Shown: positions 1 through 8,499, numbered from the stretch's first letter. The stretch is DNA of 64,000 bases from Lachnospiraceae bacterium (GCA_910575155.1 CAJTDX010000002.1:1-64000); one strand, 5' to 3'. Notes: generated from the sequence alone by a model not told the origin. Made by a program: numbers and translations.

Positions 1-89
1 AAAAAAGTATCCTTCGTTTTATAGAACAGTATAATCTTACAGCGCATCCATTCAAATGGACATATGCAGGGATACCTTTAACAATTTAA
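1..89 (+). pseudogene. IS630-type transposase, 3' end only
   Basis: A reading frame open from the window edge ends at TAA 87-89. Its last residues include FIEQYN, HPFKWTY and a final PLTI, the tail typical of IS630-superfamily DDE transposases. The rest lies outside the window, so family assignment rests on a short C-terminus. Directly downstream the sequence becomes a Tn916-type integrase lacking its N-terminal part, and the switch occurs at a TA (about 114-115), the dinucleotide that IS630 elements target. I infer that the element inserted into the integrase gene. Whether the transposase is intact upstream cannot be seen. Confidence 0.5.
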
Positions 90-102
90 TTCACTGTTAT
101 TT

Positions 103-825
103 ATGCAATTCTGTACTAGGCAGGGGATTACAAAGGACCAGATGAGAAAATTCCTGAAATTTGTACATGACGATGTTGTATATTGTAAGTATTATGAGGT
201 TGTTTATATTCTTTTTCATACGGGCATGCGAATTTCAGAGTTCTGCGGGTTAACCATAAAGGACTTGGATATGGAAAAAAGAATAATAAACATTGATCAT
301 CAGTTGGTACGAGTAGGTATGAAATTGTATGTTCAATCTACTAAAACAAATGCAGGAACAAGAAAACTGCCAATGACGCAAGAGGTGTTTGAATGCTTTC
401 AGGCAATATTGGAAGATAGGGGAACCCCGAAAAAAGAGAAGATGGTTGATGGTTATGCGGGATTTTTGTTTTTGGATAAAAACGGACTTCCGGAAGTAGC
501 CATGCATTGGGAACATCGATTCAACCATATGGTCAATCGATATAATGAGATCTACAAAGTTCAAATGCCAAATATTACTCCTCACGTATGCAGGCATACA
601 TATTGCAGCAATATGGCAAGGGCAAGAATGAACCCTAAGACATTGCAATACTTGATGGGGCATTCTGATATCGGAGTAACAATGAATACCTATACGCATT
701 TAGGATTTGATGATGCGAAAGACGAGATGATAAGATTAGAAGAACTTGAACAGGCCAAGAAGGAAGTTGAGCGAATGACAGAGAAGCCTAAGGAAGCCAA
801 CCAGAATATGTTCAGGGCAATATAA
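103..825 (+). pseudogene. int: Tn916-type tyrosine integrase, 5'-truncated
   Basis: The 240-residue frame is the catalytic half of a tyrosine recombinase: catalytic Arg in GMRISE (residue 43), Lys in STKTNAG (81), the H-x-x-R box HVCRHTY (161-164), His in MGHSD (187) and the nucleophile Tyr in NTYTH (197). The run TPHVCRHTYCSNMA and the general sequence match the Tn916/Tn1545 Int group. The family is about 400 residues, so the arm-binding and core-binding N-terminus is missing. The ATG at 103 is probably accidental: homology begins near residue 5, right where IS630-like sequence stops. The catalytic residues are intact but the protein should be inactive alone. No excisionase or conjugation genes are nearby, so this is a relic of an integrative element. 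Confidence 0.8.
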
Positions 826-850
826 TCATATAGAAGAGACACAGAATGAG

Positions 851-882
851 ATCCGACACTTTTGGGAGTGCCGGATTTCTTT
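851..882 (+). terminator. Rho-independent terminator after integrase
   Basis: The arms ATCCGACACT and AGTGCCGGAT form a stem with a six-base loop, followed by TTCTTTTG. It lies 25 bases after the integrase stop. Confidence 0.7.
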
Positions 883-1231
883 TGTTATGGCATTATCAGA
901 TGGATAAATTCAGAATTCTATGGTATTATAACATTGGTACATTTTAGTCTCTTGTTATTGGTTAAATGTGAACCCACCCCTGGGTTCATTTTATATAAAG
1001 AGGGTTCATAGTCAAACGATACTGTGTTTTATAGGTAATTTACCAGTATAAAATCGTATACGAATGCAGCGTATACGTCTACGATTTGACAACGTTTGCA
1101 AGACACATCTTGCTATTTTTTGCCTCATTTTGAAAAAATCGGTAACGATAGTGGGGTAATTGAAAATAATGACTATCGCGCAAAATGCGGCAAAACAGGC
1201 CGGTTTAGAGCGCTTCAGGAGGAATAGAAAA
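883..1231. other. Intergenic stretch with a short perfect palindrome
   Basis: No gene is supported here. A perfect inverted repeat TGAACCCA-CCCC-TGGGTTCA occupies 969-988 and is followed by a T-rich tract; a further GGGTTCA occurs at 1002-1008. Around 1050-1090 there is an imperfect inverted repeat built on AAATCGTATACG. These may be terminator or operator structures at the edge of the former integrative element. Confidence 0.35.
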
Positions 1232-1699
1232 ATGATTAAGGTACTTTTTATTTGCCACGGCAACATCTGCCGTTCCCCCATGGCAGAATTTGTACTAAAA
1301 GAGATGGTAAAGAAAGAAAACATTGCCGATCAGTTTTACATTGCCAGCGCCGCCACAAGTACGGAAGAAATTAGCAATCCGGTTCATTATGGCACCAGAA
1401 ATAAGCTGGCGCAGCTGGGAATTTCTACTTCAGGAAAATATGCCGTGCAGATGAAACGCAGTGATTATCACGAATATGACTATATCATTGGCATGGATAA
1501 CTGGAACTACCGAAATATACTGCGGATAACAGGCAAGGATAAAGAACAGAAAATCAGCCTTTTGCTGGATTATACCAGTCATCCCCGAGATGTGGCAGAT
1601 CCATGGTATACCGGAGACTTTGAAAAAACCTATGAAGATGTGCTGGCAGGATGCCAGGGATTTCTGGCATACCTGCGCCAGCAGGGGAAACTTACATAA
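1232..1699 (+). CDS. Low-molecular-weight protein tyrosine phosphatase
   Basis: This 155-residue cytoplasmic phosphatase hydrolyses phosphotyrosine, or phosphoarginine in some Bacillota relatives. The N-terminus carries the signature C-x5-R-S loop as CHGNICRS (Cys8 nucleophile, Arg14), and the general-acid Asp lies in VADPWY (Asp123). Length is normal for the family. I chose ATG 1232 because AGGAGGAAT lies just upstream and the family starts two or three residues before the VLFICHGN strand; an earlier in-frame ATG at 1160 would add 24 unrelated residues. The gene stands alone and is convergent with the carbonic anhydrase gene, only 10 bases between stops. Whether it acts on tyrosine or arginine cannot be decided here. 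Confidence 0.9.
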   Translation: MIKVLFICHGNICRSPMAEFVLKEMVKKENIADQFYIASAATSTEEISNPVHYGTRNKLAQLGISTSGKYAVQMKRSDYHEYDYIIGMDNWNYRNILRITGKDKEQKISLLLDYTSHPRDVADPWYTGDFEKTYEDVLAGCQGFLAYLRQQGKLT

Positions 1700-1709
1700 T
1701 AATAAAAAC

Positions 1710-2210
1710 TCAAATTGTTTTTGCATAAACAGCAGCCTGAGCAATATAATGGGCAGCATTTTCCTGGTTATGGGTGATTTCCTCTGCTGTAACCGTACGT
1801 CTGATTTTAGCGGGACTTCCCATAACCAGAGAATTGTCAGGAATTTTTGTGTTCTGTGTAACCACGGCTCCTGCAGCCACAATGCAGTTCTTCCCAATGA
1901 CAGCATGGTTCATAATGATTGCGCCCATGCCAATAAGCGAATTGTCACCGACAGAACAGCCGTGAACAATTGCATTATGTCCGACAGTAACCTGATTTCC
2001 AATGGTAACGTCGGCGCCCTGGTCGACATGGATCACACAGCCATCCTGAATATTACTGCCGCTGCCGATAACGACAGAGCCGGTTTCTGCCCGAATGACA
2101 GCTTGAAACCAGACGCTGACGTCATTCATCAGAGTTACATTTCCGCGTACAACAGAGCCGGGAGCAATGAAAACATTTTCAGCAATAACAGGTTGTTTTA
2201 CAGTATACAT
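1710..2210 (-). CDS. Gamma-class carbonic anhydrase family protein
   Basis: The 166-residue protein is a left-handed beta-helix of hexapeptide repeats related to gamma carbonic anhydrase, YrdA and PaaY. The three metal-binding His residues of the family are present in HVD (61), GHNA (78) and VHGC (83), so zinc or iron binding is likely. Bacterial members often lack strong anhydrase activity, and the physiological substrate is uncertain. Start ATG 2210 is preferred over an in-frame ATG nine codons upstream because GAAAGGAA lies eight bases before it. The gene is monocistronic in appearance, with degenerate repeat DNA upstream. Confidence 0.9.
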   Translation of the reverse strand: MYTVKQPVIAENVFIAPGSVVRGNVTLMNDVSVWFQAVIRAETGSVVIGSGSNIQDGCVIHVDQGADVTIGNQVTVGHNAIVHGCSVGDNSLIGMGAIIMNHAVIGKNCIVAAGAVVTQNTKIPDNSLVMGSPAKIRRTVTAEEITHNQENAAHYIAQAAVYAKTI

Positions 2211-2330
2211 AATATAATTCCTTTCATACAATATCATTTATTTCGGCAGGAAACGCCGGGCAGCCATAGAAACCGTGGAACATGGCTATTTGTTTCGTTT
2301 ATCTGTTGTCCAGATCAGAGTGCCGCTAGT

Positions 2331-2656
2331 GTGCTGACCACATTATATTCAGCCAAACCTGCCAGCCTGCTGCGTTACTTTTCGCGCAGCGTTCATTCCA
2401 GTCAGTTCTGCACCAGCTATTTCCTTACCTTAATTTTGATCGTGTTTATAATTTTTCTGTATATGGGACTTATTATACAACAAACAGGCAGTAATTGACA
2501 GTCTTTTAGCGGACCGGATTGCTTTATCATGCAGCATCTCCAAATTAACGCAACTTTATATTTGTTTAAATTTCCATCTGCCGTATTAGATTTTCTGTCT
2601 GCAGTCACTGTTGCGCTGTCAAAAATCTGCATTGCAGAATGAAAATTTATTCTGCA
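2331..2656. repeat. Decayed copy or copies of repeat family A
   Basis: Two separate blocks match the better-preserved element at 14893-15049. Block one starts at 2331 with GTGCTGACCACATTATATTC and AGCCAAACCT. Block two, 2577-2656, aligns with the inner and right half (TCTGCCGT, GATTTTCTGTCTGCAGTC, then a mirrored TCTGCA). Between them lies unrelated sequence. It may be one element split by an insertion or two eroded elements. The intergenic space 2211-2687 holds no supported gene. Confidence 0.55.
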
Positions 2657-2687
2657 CATAAAGTTGAGACATTTAGAAGATGCTGCA

Positions 2688-3356
2688 TTAGTGGAAAAGA
2701 ACATTGGGCTGAGTCTGCGTTTGTGTACAGCTTAAATAATGATGTAAATCTTCTACGCAACAAAAAACATGATTTGGATTTTCTTTTTCTAATAGTTCCA
2801 CAGGGGCGGATTCCTGCCATGCTGCTGAAAGGCAGACAACACCGGCGTTTTGGCAAGTTCTGAAATCCTCAATGGTATCGCCGATATAACAGAAATTATC
2901 TTTTGAAACAGAATATTTTCTTAACAGAGCTGCGATATGTTCTTTCTTATTGGGCGCTGATTGCGAGCCATAAAGCAATTCATCGAATACGTTTGATAAG
3001 CCTAATTTGTGCAAAGTAATAGAACAGCTTTTTTCACCTTTTCCCGTAATCAGTGCAATGATCGTTTTCGTTTGTTTCAAAAATGTAAGCAGGTTTAAGA
3101 TACCAGGATATGGAGCGGTTATTTCATCGTGCAATAATTCATATTTACGATAGAAATCATTTAGCGCGGAACGCCAGTTTTGTGCGGTAAGAGCTTTAAT
3201 CATTCCGATTTCATTCAACCCAAAGGTTTGTACGATTTCCTGTTCGGTAAGCTCATGGTCTGTATAGGCAGAGACGCTTGTATATACTGCCTCGATACAC
3301 ATAGGAATGGTATCAGCGATTGTTCCGTCTAAATCAAAAGCAACTATTTGGTACAT
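2688..3356 (-). CDS. HAD-superfamily hydrolase, phosphoglycolate-phosphatase-like
   Basis: A 222-residue haloacid dehalogenase phosphatase. Motif I is FDLDGT (nucleophile Asp8, acid/base Asp10), motif II is the Thr in LITGKG (104), motif III a Lys near 137, and motif IV is YIGDTIEDF (Asp160, Asp164). The helical cap of about 65 residues between motifs I and II is of the Gph/PGMB type, so likely substrates are small phosphorylated metabolites such as phosphoglycolate or sugar phosphates. Its start overlaps the 3' end of the sugar acetyltransferase gene by 13 bases, so the two are co-transcribed and translationally coupled. The specific substrate cannot be told from sequence. Confidence 0.85.
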   Translation of the reverse strand: MYQIVAFDLDGTIADTIPMCIEAVYTSVSAYTDHELTEQEIVQTFGLNEIGMIKALTAQNWRSALNDFYRKYELLHDEITAPYPGILNLLTFLKQTKTIIALITGKGEKSCSITLHKLGLSNVFDELLYGSQSAPNKKEHIAALLRKYSVSKDNFCYIGDTIEDFRTCQNAGVVCLSAAWQESAPVELLEKENPNHVFCCVEDLHHYLSCTQTQTQPNVLFH

Positions 3357-3955
3357 TTTGGCTCCCCTTCATTAATGCTGCGAATCACGCGGCAGGGATT
3401 TCCAACCGCAAGAGAATTTGGTGGTATGTCTTTGGTGACAACGCTTCCAGCTCCGATTACGGAGCCGCAGCCGATCGTTACCCCCGGGAGTACAATTACG
3501 CCGCCTCCCAGCCAGCAGCCGCTTTCAATTTTTATTGGTAATGCGTAAGTACGGCAGAAATACTGTTCTGTTTTGGGGTTCCAATCAGGGGTAAGCCTTT
3601 CAGACAGTGCAACGGGATGTGCCGCCGTATAAAGCTGAACATTTGAAGCAATCAGTACATTATCACCAATGGTTATTTTATTGCAGTCTACGAATGTGCA
3701 GTTCATGTTGACAGAAACATTGTTTCCGATATAAATATTTCGTCCATAATCGCAGATAAATGGCAGTCCCACCGATACGTTTGCGCCGATTCCACCAAAT
3801 AATTGTTTTAAGATTGCTCTTTTTTTCTCCTTCTGATCGTATGCCAGATCATGATATGTTCTCAGCAGAGTTCTCGCGTTGCTCTTAAATTCCAAAAAAA
3901 TTTTATCATGACAGTTATAGTACTGTCCCGCCATACATTTTTCTAATTCATTCAC
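3344..3955 (-). CDS. Maltose/galactoside O-acetyltransferase family protein
   Basis: A 203-residue acetyl-CoA-dependent sugar O-acetyltransferase of the LacA/Maa/NodL group: an N-terminal helical Mac domain (about 1-55) and a left-handed beta-helix of hexapeptide repeats (about 55-195). The catalytic His is in YTAAHPVA (113). I place the start at GTG 3955, read as Met, because GGAGGTGAT lies just upstream and the Mac domain begins there; the open frame extends 41 codons further upstream through a terminator hairpin, which is not coding. It forms an operon with the HAD phosphatase gene, suggesting joint work on a sugar or sugar phosphate. Confidence 0.88.
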   Translation of the reverse strand: MNELEKCMAGQYYNCHDKIFLEFKSNARTLLRTYHDLAYDQKEKKRAILKQLFGGIGANVSVGLPFICDYGRNIYIGNNVSVNMNCTFVDCNKITIGDNVLIASNVQLYTAAHPVALSERLTPDWNPKTEQYFCRTYALPIKIESGCWLGGGVIVLPGVTIGCGSVIGAGSVVTKDIPPNSLAVGNPCRVIRSINEGEPKCTK

Positions 3956-3980
3956 AGTATCACCTCCATGCTTTATGGTA

Positions 3981-4011
3981 GAGAAAAACCTGTTACATAA
4001 CAAGTAACAGG
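3981..4011 (-). terminator. Rho-independent terminator between RpiR gene and acetyltransferase
   Basis: On the minus strand CCTGTTAC and GTAACAGG form a perfect eight-pair stem with a seven-base loop followed by TTTTTCTC. It closes the RpiR-type regulator transcript, which ends at 4020, before the acetyltransferase start. Confidence 0.8.
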
Positions 4012-4019
4012 CTGTTTCT

Positions 4020-4733
4020 TTATATTCTTTTTGCCAGAGCTTCAATGATAAATAGAACCGGAACCTGTGTAGTGCCATTGTATCCGCCGTTGATCCGTTT
4101 CGTGTTTAGGTTATACGAGAAATTCCAGTCTGACAATTTTGCTAACATTGACAGAGGAGAATTGGTAATGCTTAGGATGCAGCAATTTTTCTCCTTCAGC
4201 AGATGAATGGTTTCAATGAGCCTTTTCGTTTCGCCGCTTTCGGAAAGCGCGATCACAACGGTGTTGTTCCACTGTAAAAAATCGACGGGATACAGCGCGT
4301 CTTCCCAGCCAACGGCAAAATGCCCCATATTAGAAAAATACCGCGCGCCATATTTTGCCAGTGTGCCGGAGGAACCCATGCCTATGAAAATCGTTAAGTC
4401 AGACGCTCTGACAGCTTCAACGGCAAACAGCAGCTTTTCTTCAAAGGCGCTGGAATTTGCTCTTGCAAAAAAGTCAGAAAGTTCCTGTAAATCTTCCATA
4501 GGAGGAGAGGCAGTCTGTAAAGAACGTTCTTGTTTTAATGCATTTTTAAATGCTGAATATCCTTCACAATTATGCTTATTGCAAAAGCGCAGTATGGTTG
4601 AAGTTGAAGTGTGTGTTTCCCTGGCAAGTTCCCGAATCGTCATATACTGGATTTTGTCAATATTTGAAACGATATATTTATAAATAGAAATATCTGTTTC
4701 ATTGTATTTTTGCAGTTCATCATATGAAAACAT
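4020..4733 (-). CDS. RpiR/MurR family transcriptional regulator
   Basis: The 237-residue protein has the RpiR architecture: an N-terminal helix-turn-helix (about 1-77, with MTIRELARETHTSTSTILRF as the HTH core) and a C-terminal SIS sugar-phosphate-binding domain (about 110-230, with FIGMGSSG and ALSESGET as the phosphate-binding loops). Such proteins sense phosphosugars or amino-sugar phosphates. It is followed by the acetyltransferase and HAD genes in the same orientation, separated by a terminator, so local control is plausible but unproven. Upstream is a miniature repeat element that may have replaced its promoter region. Confidence 0.88.
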   Translation of the reverse strand: MFSYDELQKYNETDISIYKYIVSNIDKIQYMTIRELARETHTSTSTILRFCNKHNCEGYSAFKNALKQERSLQTASPPMEDLQELSDFFARANSSAFEEKLLFAVEAVRASDLTIFIGMGSSGTLAKYGARYFSNMGHFAVGWEDALYPVDFLQWNNTVVIALSESGETKRLIETIHLLKEKNCCILSITNSPLSMLAKLSDWNFSYNLNTKRINGGYNGTTQVPVLFIIEALAKRI

Positions 4734-4796
4734 ACGATAATTCCTCCAAATGATTTGCTGGTTTGATTATATACTGAATTTGTTTGCTTTACAACC

Positions 4797-4879
4797 AGTA
4801 CATCGTTCGACAAATAACTGGATCAATCACTCAGAAAAGCAGGCAAGTGGTTGGTGTAGTTATTTGCGCAACGATGTAC
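4797..4879. repeat. Miniature inverted-repeat element, family B, short copy
   Basis: An 83-base element bounded by imperfect terminal inverted repeats AGTACATCGTT...CAAATAACT: left AGTACATCGTTCGACAAA, right (reverse complement) AGTACATCGTTGCGCAAA, missing the final base pair on the right. A longer copy of the same family lies at 39721-39881 in the opposite orientation. It has no coding capacity and looks like a non-autonomous element. It sits between the divergent RpiR and TtcA-like genes. Confidence 0.7.
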
Positions 4880-4964
4880 GAGCGAAGCAGTCATGAAATC
4901 ACCAGATTTTCTATTGCTATTTTGTCGCCTCATTCGTATAATGAAACAGAAGAGGAGAAAGAGC

Positions 4965-5867
4965 ATGGAATATAAGAATGAAAAAATGGAAGTAACATGT
5001 CAGGAGTGGCAGGAAAGCGGGAAAGCAGCGGCGGAACGTATTGAAAAAAGTATCCGTAAAAAATTTCATAAACAGTTGTTTTCAAGGTTTGCAAAGGCCG
5101 TCCGCGATTATCAGCTTGTACAGGAAGGGGATCGGATTGCAGTCTGTATTTCCGGCGGAAAGGATTCCATGCTGATGGCAAAACTGTTTCAGGAGCTGCA
5201 AAAGCACCGGAAAGTAAGATTTGAACTGGAATTTCTTGTGATGGATCCAGGTTATCTTCCAAAGAACCGCAGACTGATAGAAGAGAATGCCGCCATGCTG
5301 GGGATTGCAGTCAGAATCTTTGAGACAGAGATTTTTGACGCAGTGTATGAGATCGAGAAATCGCCCTGTTATCTCTGCGCCCGGATGAGGAGAGGACATC
5401 TCTACAGCCAGGCAAAGAACATCGGCTGTAACAAGATCGCCCTGGGTCATCATTATGATGATGTGATCGAGACGATTTTGATGGGAATGCTCTATGGCGG
5501 GCAAATCCAGACAATGATGCCGAAGCTTCACAGTACGAATTTTACAGGTATGGAACTGATTCGTCCTATGTATTATATTCGTGAAGATGATATTAAGCAT
5601 TGGAGAGATTATCACGGACTGCATTTTCTGCAATGTGCCTGCCGGTTTACAGAAAGCTGCGCTGTCAGCAGTCCGGACGATACAACTGTGTCAAAGCGCA
5701 TGGAGATGAAGCAGCTTATCGCTGAAATGAAAAAAAATAATCCCTTTGTGGAAGGAAATATATTTAAAAGCGTGGAAAATGTGAATTTGAGCACTGTAAT
5801 AGCTTACAAAGAGCATGGGAAACGTCATCATTTTCTTGATTTCTATTCTGGCAAAGAATCTGACTGA
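4965..5867 (+). CDS. TtcA-like PP-loop tRNA-thiolation ATPase
   Basis: A 300-residue N-type PP-loop ATPase. The loop SGGKDS lies at 63-68, a CxxC pair at Cys135/Cys138 (CYLC) and further cysteines at 224 and 226. This arrangement matches TtcA, which makes 2-thiocytidine at tRNA position 32 using an Fe-S cluster held by a CxxC pair and one later Cys. Relatives in Bacillota are often of unknown substrate, so TtcA-like is safer than TtcA. Start ATG 4965 has GAGGAG upstream; an earlier in-frame start at 4893 would add 24 residues encoded beside the upstream repeat element. Confidence 0.8.
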   Translation: MEYKNEKMEVTCQEWQESGKAAAERIEKSIRKKFHKQLFSRFAKAVRDYQLVQEGDRIAVCISGGKDSMLMAKLFQELQKHRKVRFELEFLVMDPGYLPKNRRLIEENAAMLGIAVRIFETEIFDAVYEIEKSPCYLCARMRRGHLYSQAKNIGCNKIALGHHYDDVIETILMGMLYGGQIQTMMPKLHSTNFTGMELIRPMYYIREDDIKHWRDYHGLHFLQCACRFTESCAVSSPDDTTVSKRMEMKQLIAEMKKNNPFVEGNIFKSVENVNLSTVIAYKEHGKRHHFLDFYSGKESD

Positions 5868-5917
5868 GAAAAGAAACAGAAGAATATTTATTGAGCAGGG
5901 AAAAGGAGGTTGCGGAT

Positions 5918-6128
5918 ATGATGATGACACTGTTTGATGAGGAACAGGTAATGCGTGCTTATGTGGAGAGTGAGAAAAGAGAAGCAGCAAAAAAAGCAGC
6001 AGTGATTTCTGCAATTGAGATCTATCAGGAGATAGGTTTACCAGTTTCAGAAACCATAAAAAATAGCCGGAAAATATAATCTTGAAGAAGAGGATGCAAA
6101 AGCCTGGGTGAATAAATATTGGAAATGA
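5918..6128 (+). pseudogene. Small conserved-looking protein, frameshifted at an A6 run
   Basis: With AAGGAGG seven bases upstream of ATG 5918, the frame reads MMMTLFDEEQVMRAYVESEK, then an Ala/Lys-rich helix, and stops at 6079 (53 residues). A +1 shift inside the six-A run (6058-6063) continues in a convincing frame (IAGKYN, LEEEDAKAWVNKYWK) to TGA 6126-6128, giving roughly 69 residues. The predicted helices resemble the C-terminal tails of Rpn/PD-(D/E)XK transposase-like proteins, but I do not recognise a defined family. Either the gene is broken, the run varies in length, or there is a sequencing error. Confidence 0.5.
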
Positions 6129-6227
6129 GAAGAGAAATCTTCATATCACGGGAAATACTGAGCGCCATGTTATATTGTATGGATTTTTACAGTTCATGAA
6201 AACAGAAAAAAATGAGGGCAGATCATG

Positions 6228-6256
6228 TTGACATATGCAGAAAAAAAGGTTATAGT
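6228..6256 (+). promoter_or_regulatory. Promoter of metY
   Basis: TTGACA, a 17-base spacer and TATAGT lie about 50 bases upstream of the metY start. No SAM riboswitch or T-box is visible in the short leader. Confidence 0.75.
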
Positions 6257-6306
6257 ATGCTAATAACCAATAAAACAACTAGGAATAATAGGATAAGGAG
6301 GAAGCT

Positions 6307-7626
6307 ATGAGTAAAAAGCCATATGCAGATCGAAATTTAAAGTTTGAAACTTTACAGTTACACGCCGGACAGGAGAATCCTGATCCGGCTACGGACGCAA
6401 GAGCAGTGCCTATTTATGCCACGTCTTCTTATGTATTTCAGAACTGCGACCGCGCGGCTGCGAGATTTGCACTGCAGGAAGCAGGAAATATTTATGGCAG
6501 GCTTACGAATCCCACACAGGACATTTTTGAACAGAGAATGGCTGCTCTGGAAGGCGGTGTGGCGGCGCTTGCAGTTGCTTCCGGGGCGGCGGCCATTACG
6601 TATACCATTCAGAATCTTGCCAAAAATGGAGAGCATATTGTGGCGGCCAATAATATTTACGGCGGCAGCTATAATCTGCTGGAGCATACGCTTCCTGATT
6701 ATGGAATTACCACAACGTTTGTGGACCCTTCAGATATCAATAATTTTGAAAAAGCGATCAGAGAGAACACCAAAGCCCTCTTTATTGAATCATTGGGAAA
6801 CCCCAATTCTGACGTCACAGACATAGAGGCGGTCGCAAAAGTTGCACATGATCATAAAATCCCTCTGGTGGTTGACAGCACGTTTGCGACTCCGTTTTTA
6901 TTAAGGCCGATGGAATATGGAGCGGATCTTGTGGTACATTCTGCGACCAAGTTTATCGGAGGTCATGGAACTGCCATTGGCGGTGTGATTGTGGACAGTG
7001 GAAAATTTGACTGGGAAGCATCCGGAAAATTCCCGGAAATTACGGAGCCAAATCCAAGCTATCATGGAGTAAGCTTTACCAAAGCCGCGGGGGCGGCGGC
7101 TTTTGTCACAAAGATTCGCGCGATTCTTTTAAGGGATATGGGGGCGACGATTTCTCCGTTTCACTCCTTCCTCTTTTTGCAGGGATTGGAAACCTTGTCT
7201 CTGCGGGTAGAACGCCATGTGGAAAATGCTCTGAAAATAGTGGAATATTTAAACCGTCATCCGCAGGTGGAAAAGGTACATCATCCTTCTCTGAGCACGG
7301 ATCCGGCGCAGCAGGCGTTATATGAAAAATATTTCCCCAAAGGAGGAGGATCCATATTTACCTTTGAAATCAAAGGCGATGAGCGGACGGCAAAGGATTT
7401 TATTGATAATCTGGAAGTATTTTCCCTTCTGGCAAACGTGGCGGATGTAAAATCGCTGGCGATTCATCCGGCTTCCACAACTCATGCCCAGTTAAATGAG
7501 GAGGAATTAAAAGAACAGGGCATTGCCCCCAATACCATCCGTCTGTCGATTGGCACGGAACATGCGGATGATATTATTGAGGATCTGCAAGAGGCGTTTT
7601 TGGAGGTAAAATCTCACACGCAATAA
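6307..7626 (+). CDS. metY: O-acetylhomoserine aminocarboxypropyltransferase (sulfhydrylase)
   Basis: A 439-residue PLP-dependent Cys/Met-metabolism enzyme that converts O-acetylhomoserine and sulfide to homocysteine. The PLP lysine is in [11 protein letters not shown] (Lys215), and the long insert after it ([13 protein letters not shown]) is characteristic of the MetY rather than the MetB/MetC branch. The length is normal. AAGGAGG stands nine bases before ATG 6307. A near-consensus promoter lies immediately upstream and there is no co-directional gene within the same transcript except possibly the 7724 gene, which has its own TATAAT. The 3' substrate could also be O-succinylhomoserine, but bacteria of this group usually use the acetyl ester. 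Confidence 0.93.
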   Translation: MSKKPYADRNLKFETLQLHAGQENPDPATDARAVPIYATSSYVFQNCDRAAARFALQEAGNIYGRLTNPTQDIFEQRMAALEGGVAALAVASGAAAITYTIQNLAKNGEHIVAANNIYGGSYNLLEHTLPDYGITTTFVDPSDINNFEKAIRENTKALFIESLGNPNSDVTDIEAVAKVAHDHKIPLVVDSTFATPFLLRPMEYGADLVVHSATKFIGGHGTAIGGVIVDSGKFDWEASGKFPEITEPNPSYHGVSFTKAAGAAAFVTKIRAILLRDMGATISPFHSFLFLQGLETLSLRVERHVENALKIVEYLNRHPQVEKVHHPSLSTDPAQQALYEKYFPKGGGSIFTFEIKGDERTAKDFIDNLEVFSLLANVADVKSLAIHPASTTHAQLNEEELKEQGIAPNTIRLSIGTEHADDIIEDLQEAFLEVKSHTQ

Positions 7627-7687
7627 CAGACATTTTACATGTTCTTTCCAGGTATTTTGTATTATAATAGTGTCAAAAGAAAACGGA

Positions 7688-7723
7688 AGGAGGAGCTTTA
7701 TCTATATGATAAAGTAAAATACT
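7688..7723 (+). promoter_or_regulatory. Shine-Dalgarno separated from its start codon by a hairpin
   Basis: AGGAGG (7688-7693) lies 30 bases before ATG 7724, too far for normal initiation. Between them CTTTATC (7696-7702) and GATAAAG (7708-7714) form a perfect seven-pair hairpin with loop TATAT. Looping it out leaves about 11 bases between Shine-Dalgarno and start. The loop also contains an ATG that opens a three-codon frame (ATG ATA AAG TAA). Either arrangement could regulate translation. Confidence 0.45.
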
Positions 7724-8470
7724 ATGGCTGTGCAGACAAAAGGGAAATGTAAGTATTGCGGAAAAACATATTCCAAATCGTATATGCTGAGACACTTGGC
7801 GGATTGCAAAGAGAGGAAGCCTCTTACGGCGGACAGCAAAAAATGTAAGTACTATGAACTGGCAATTTACGGGCGTTATGACAAAGCATACTGGCTGATC
7901 GTTGAAATACGTGAAGATGCTGCATTAACGGTGTTAGATTCTTTCCTGAGGGAGATCTGGCTGGAATGCTGCGGACATCTCAGTTCTTTTCATATTAACG
8001 GCGTCAGTTATGACTCTGTGCCAGTAGAAGGTCTTTTCTGGGGAGATCCCGCTGAGAATATGAACCATAAGCTGAAAACGCTGCTCCAAAAAGGAATGAA
8101 ATTTAATTATATGTATGATTTTGGTTCTACAACAGAATTAATCATAGATGTTCATGACTATAGGGAAGGAGAAAAAAGAAAAGAAGCGGTGACAATTCTT
8201 TCCAGAAATATGCCGCCTGGGATTTTGTGTGACCAATGTCAGGAACGAGAGGCTGTGATGATCTGTATGGAATGTTACTGGGGAGGCGAGGGAGGATTTT
8301 TGTGTAAGGCTTGTTTGAAAAAGCACGACTGTGAAGAAGAGATGATGCTTCCAGTCTGCAATTCGCCGAGAATGGGCGTTTGCGCCTATGAGGGAAGCGA
8401 TAGTTATCCGGAAGAATTTGAGCCGGATATAAAAAATATTAAAAAAGTTCTTGCCAAACCCCAAAAATAG
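7724..8470 (+). CDS. pRiA4b ORF-3-like protein with zinc-binding ends
   Basis: The 248-residue protein has a zinc-finger-like N-terminus (CKYCGK with Cys9/Cys12, then His24 and Cys28), a central segment with YDFGSTTELIIDV that matches the plasmid pRiA4b ORF-3-like fold (usual form YDFGDxWEH), and a Cys-rich C-terminal part (CDQC, CMEC, CKAC, HDC). The family has no established biochemical role. The start follows the GKCKYCG motif placement and a TATAAT at 7663-7668; the translation signal is unusual and described separately. The aspS leader promoter overlaps its 3' end. Confidence 0.75.
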   Translation: MAVQTKGKCKYCGKTYSKSYMLRHLADCKERKPLTADSKKCKYYELAIYGRYDKAYWLIVEIREDAALTVLDSFLREIWLECCGHLSSFHINGVSYDSVPVEGLFWGDPAENMNHKLKTLLQKGMKFNYMYDFGSTTELIIDVHDYREGEKRKEAVTILSRNMPPGILCDQCQEREAVMICMECYWGGEGGFLCKACLKKHDCEEEMMLPVCNSPRMGVCAYEGSDSYPEEFEPDIKNIKKVLAKPQK

Positions 8471-8479
8471 TGCTATTAT
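8451..8479 (+). promoter_or_regulatory. Promoter of the aspS-gatCAB operon
   Basis: TTGCCA, a 17-base spacer and TATTAT overlap the last codons of the preceding gene and place the transcript start just before the T-box leader. Confidence 0.7.
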
Positions 8480-8499
8480 TTAACAACAAAATATCAGCA

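Noticed and set aside
1590-2498. 302-codon plus-strand frame
   Set aside because: Runs across the end of the phosphatase gene, antisense to the carbonic anhydrase gene and through repeat DNA; Cys/Asn/Ser-rich composition is not protein-like.
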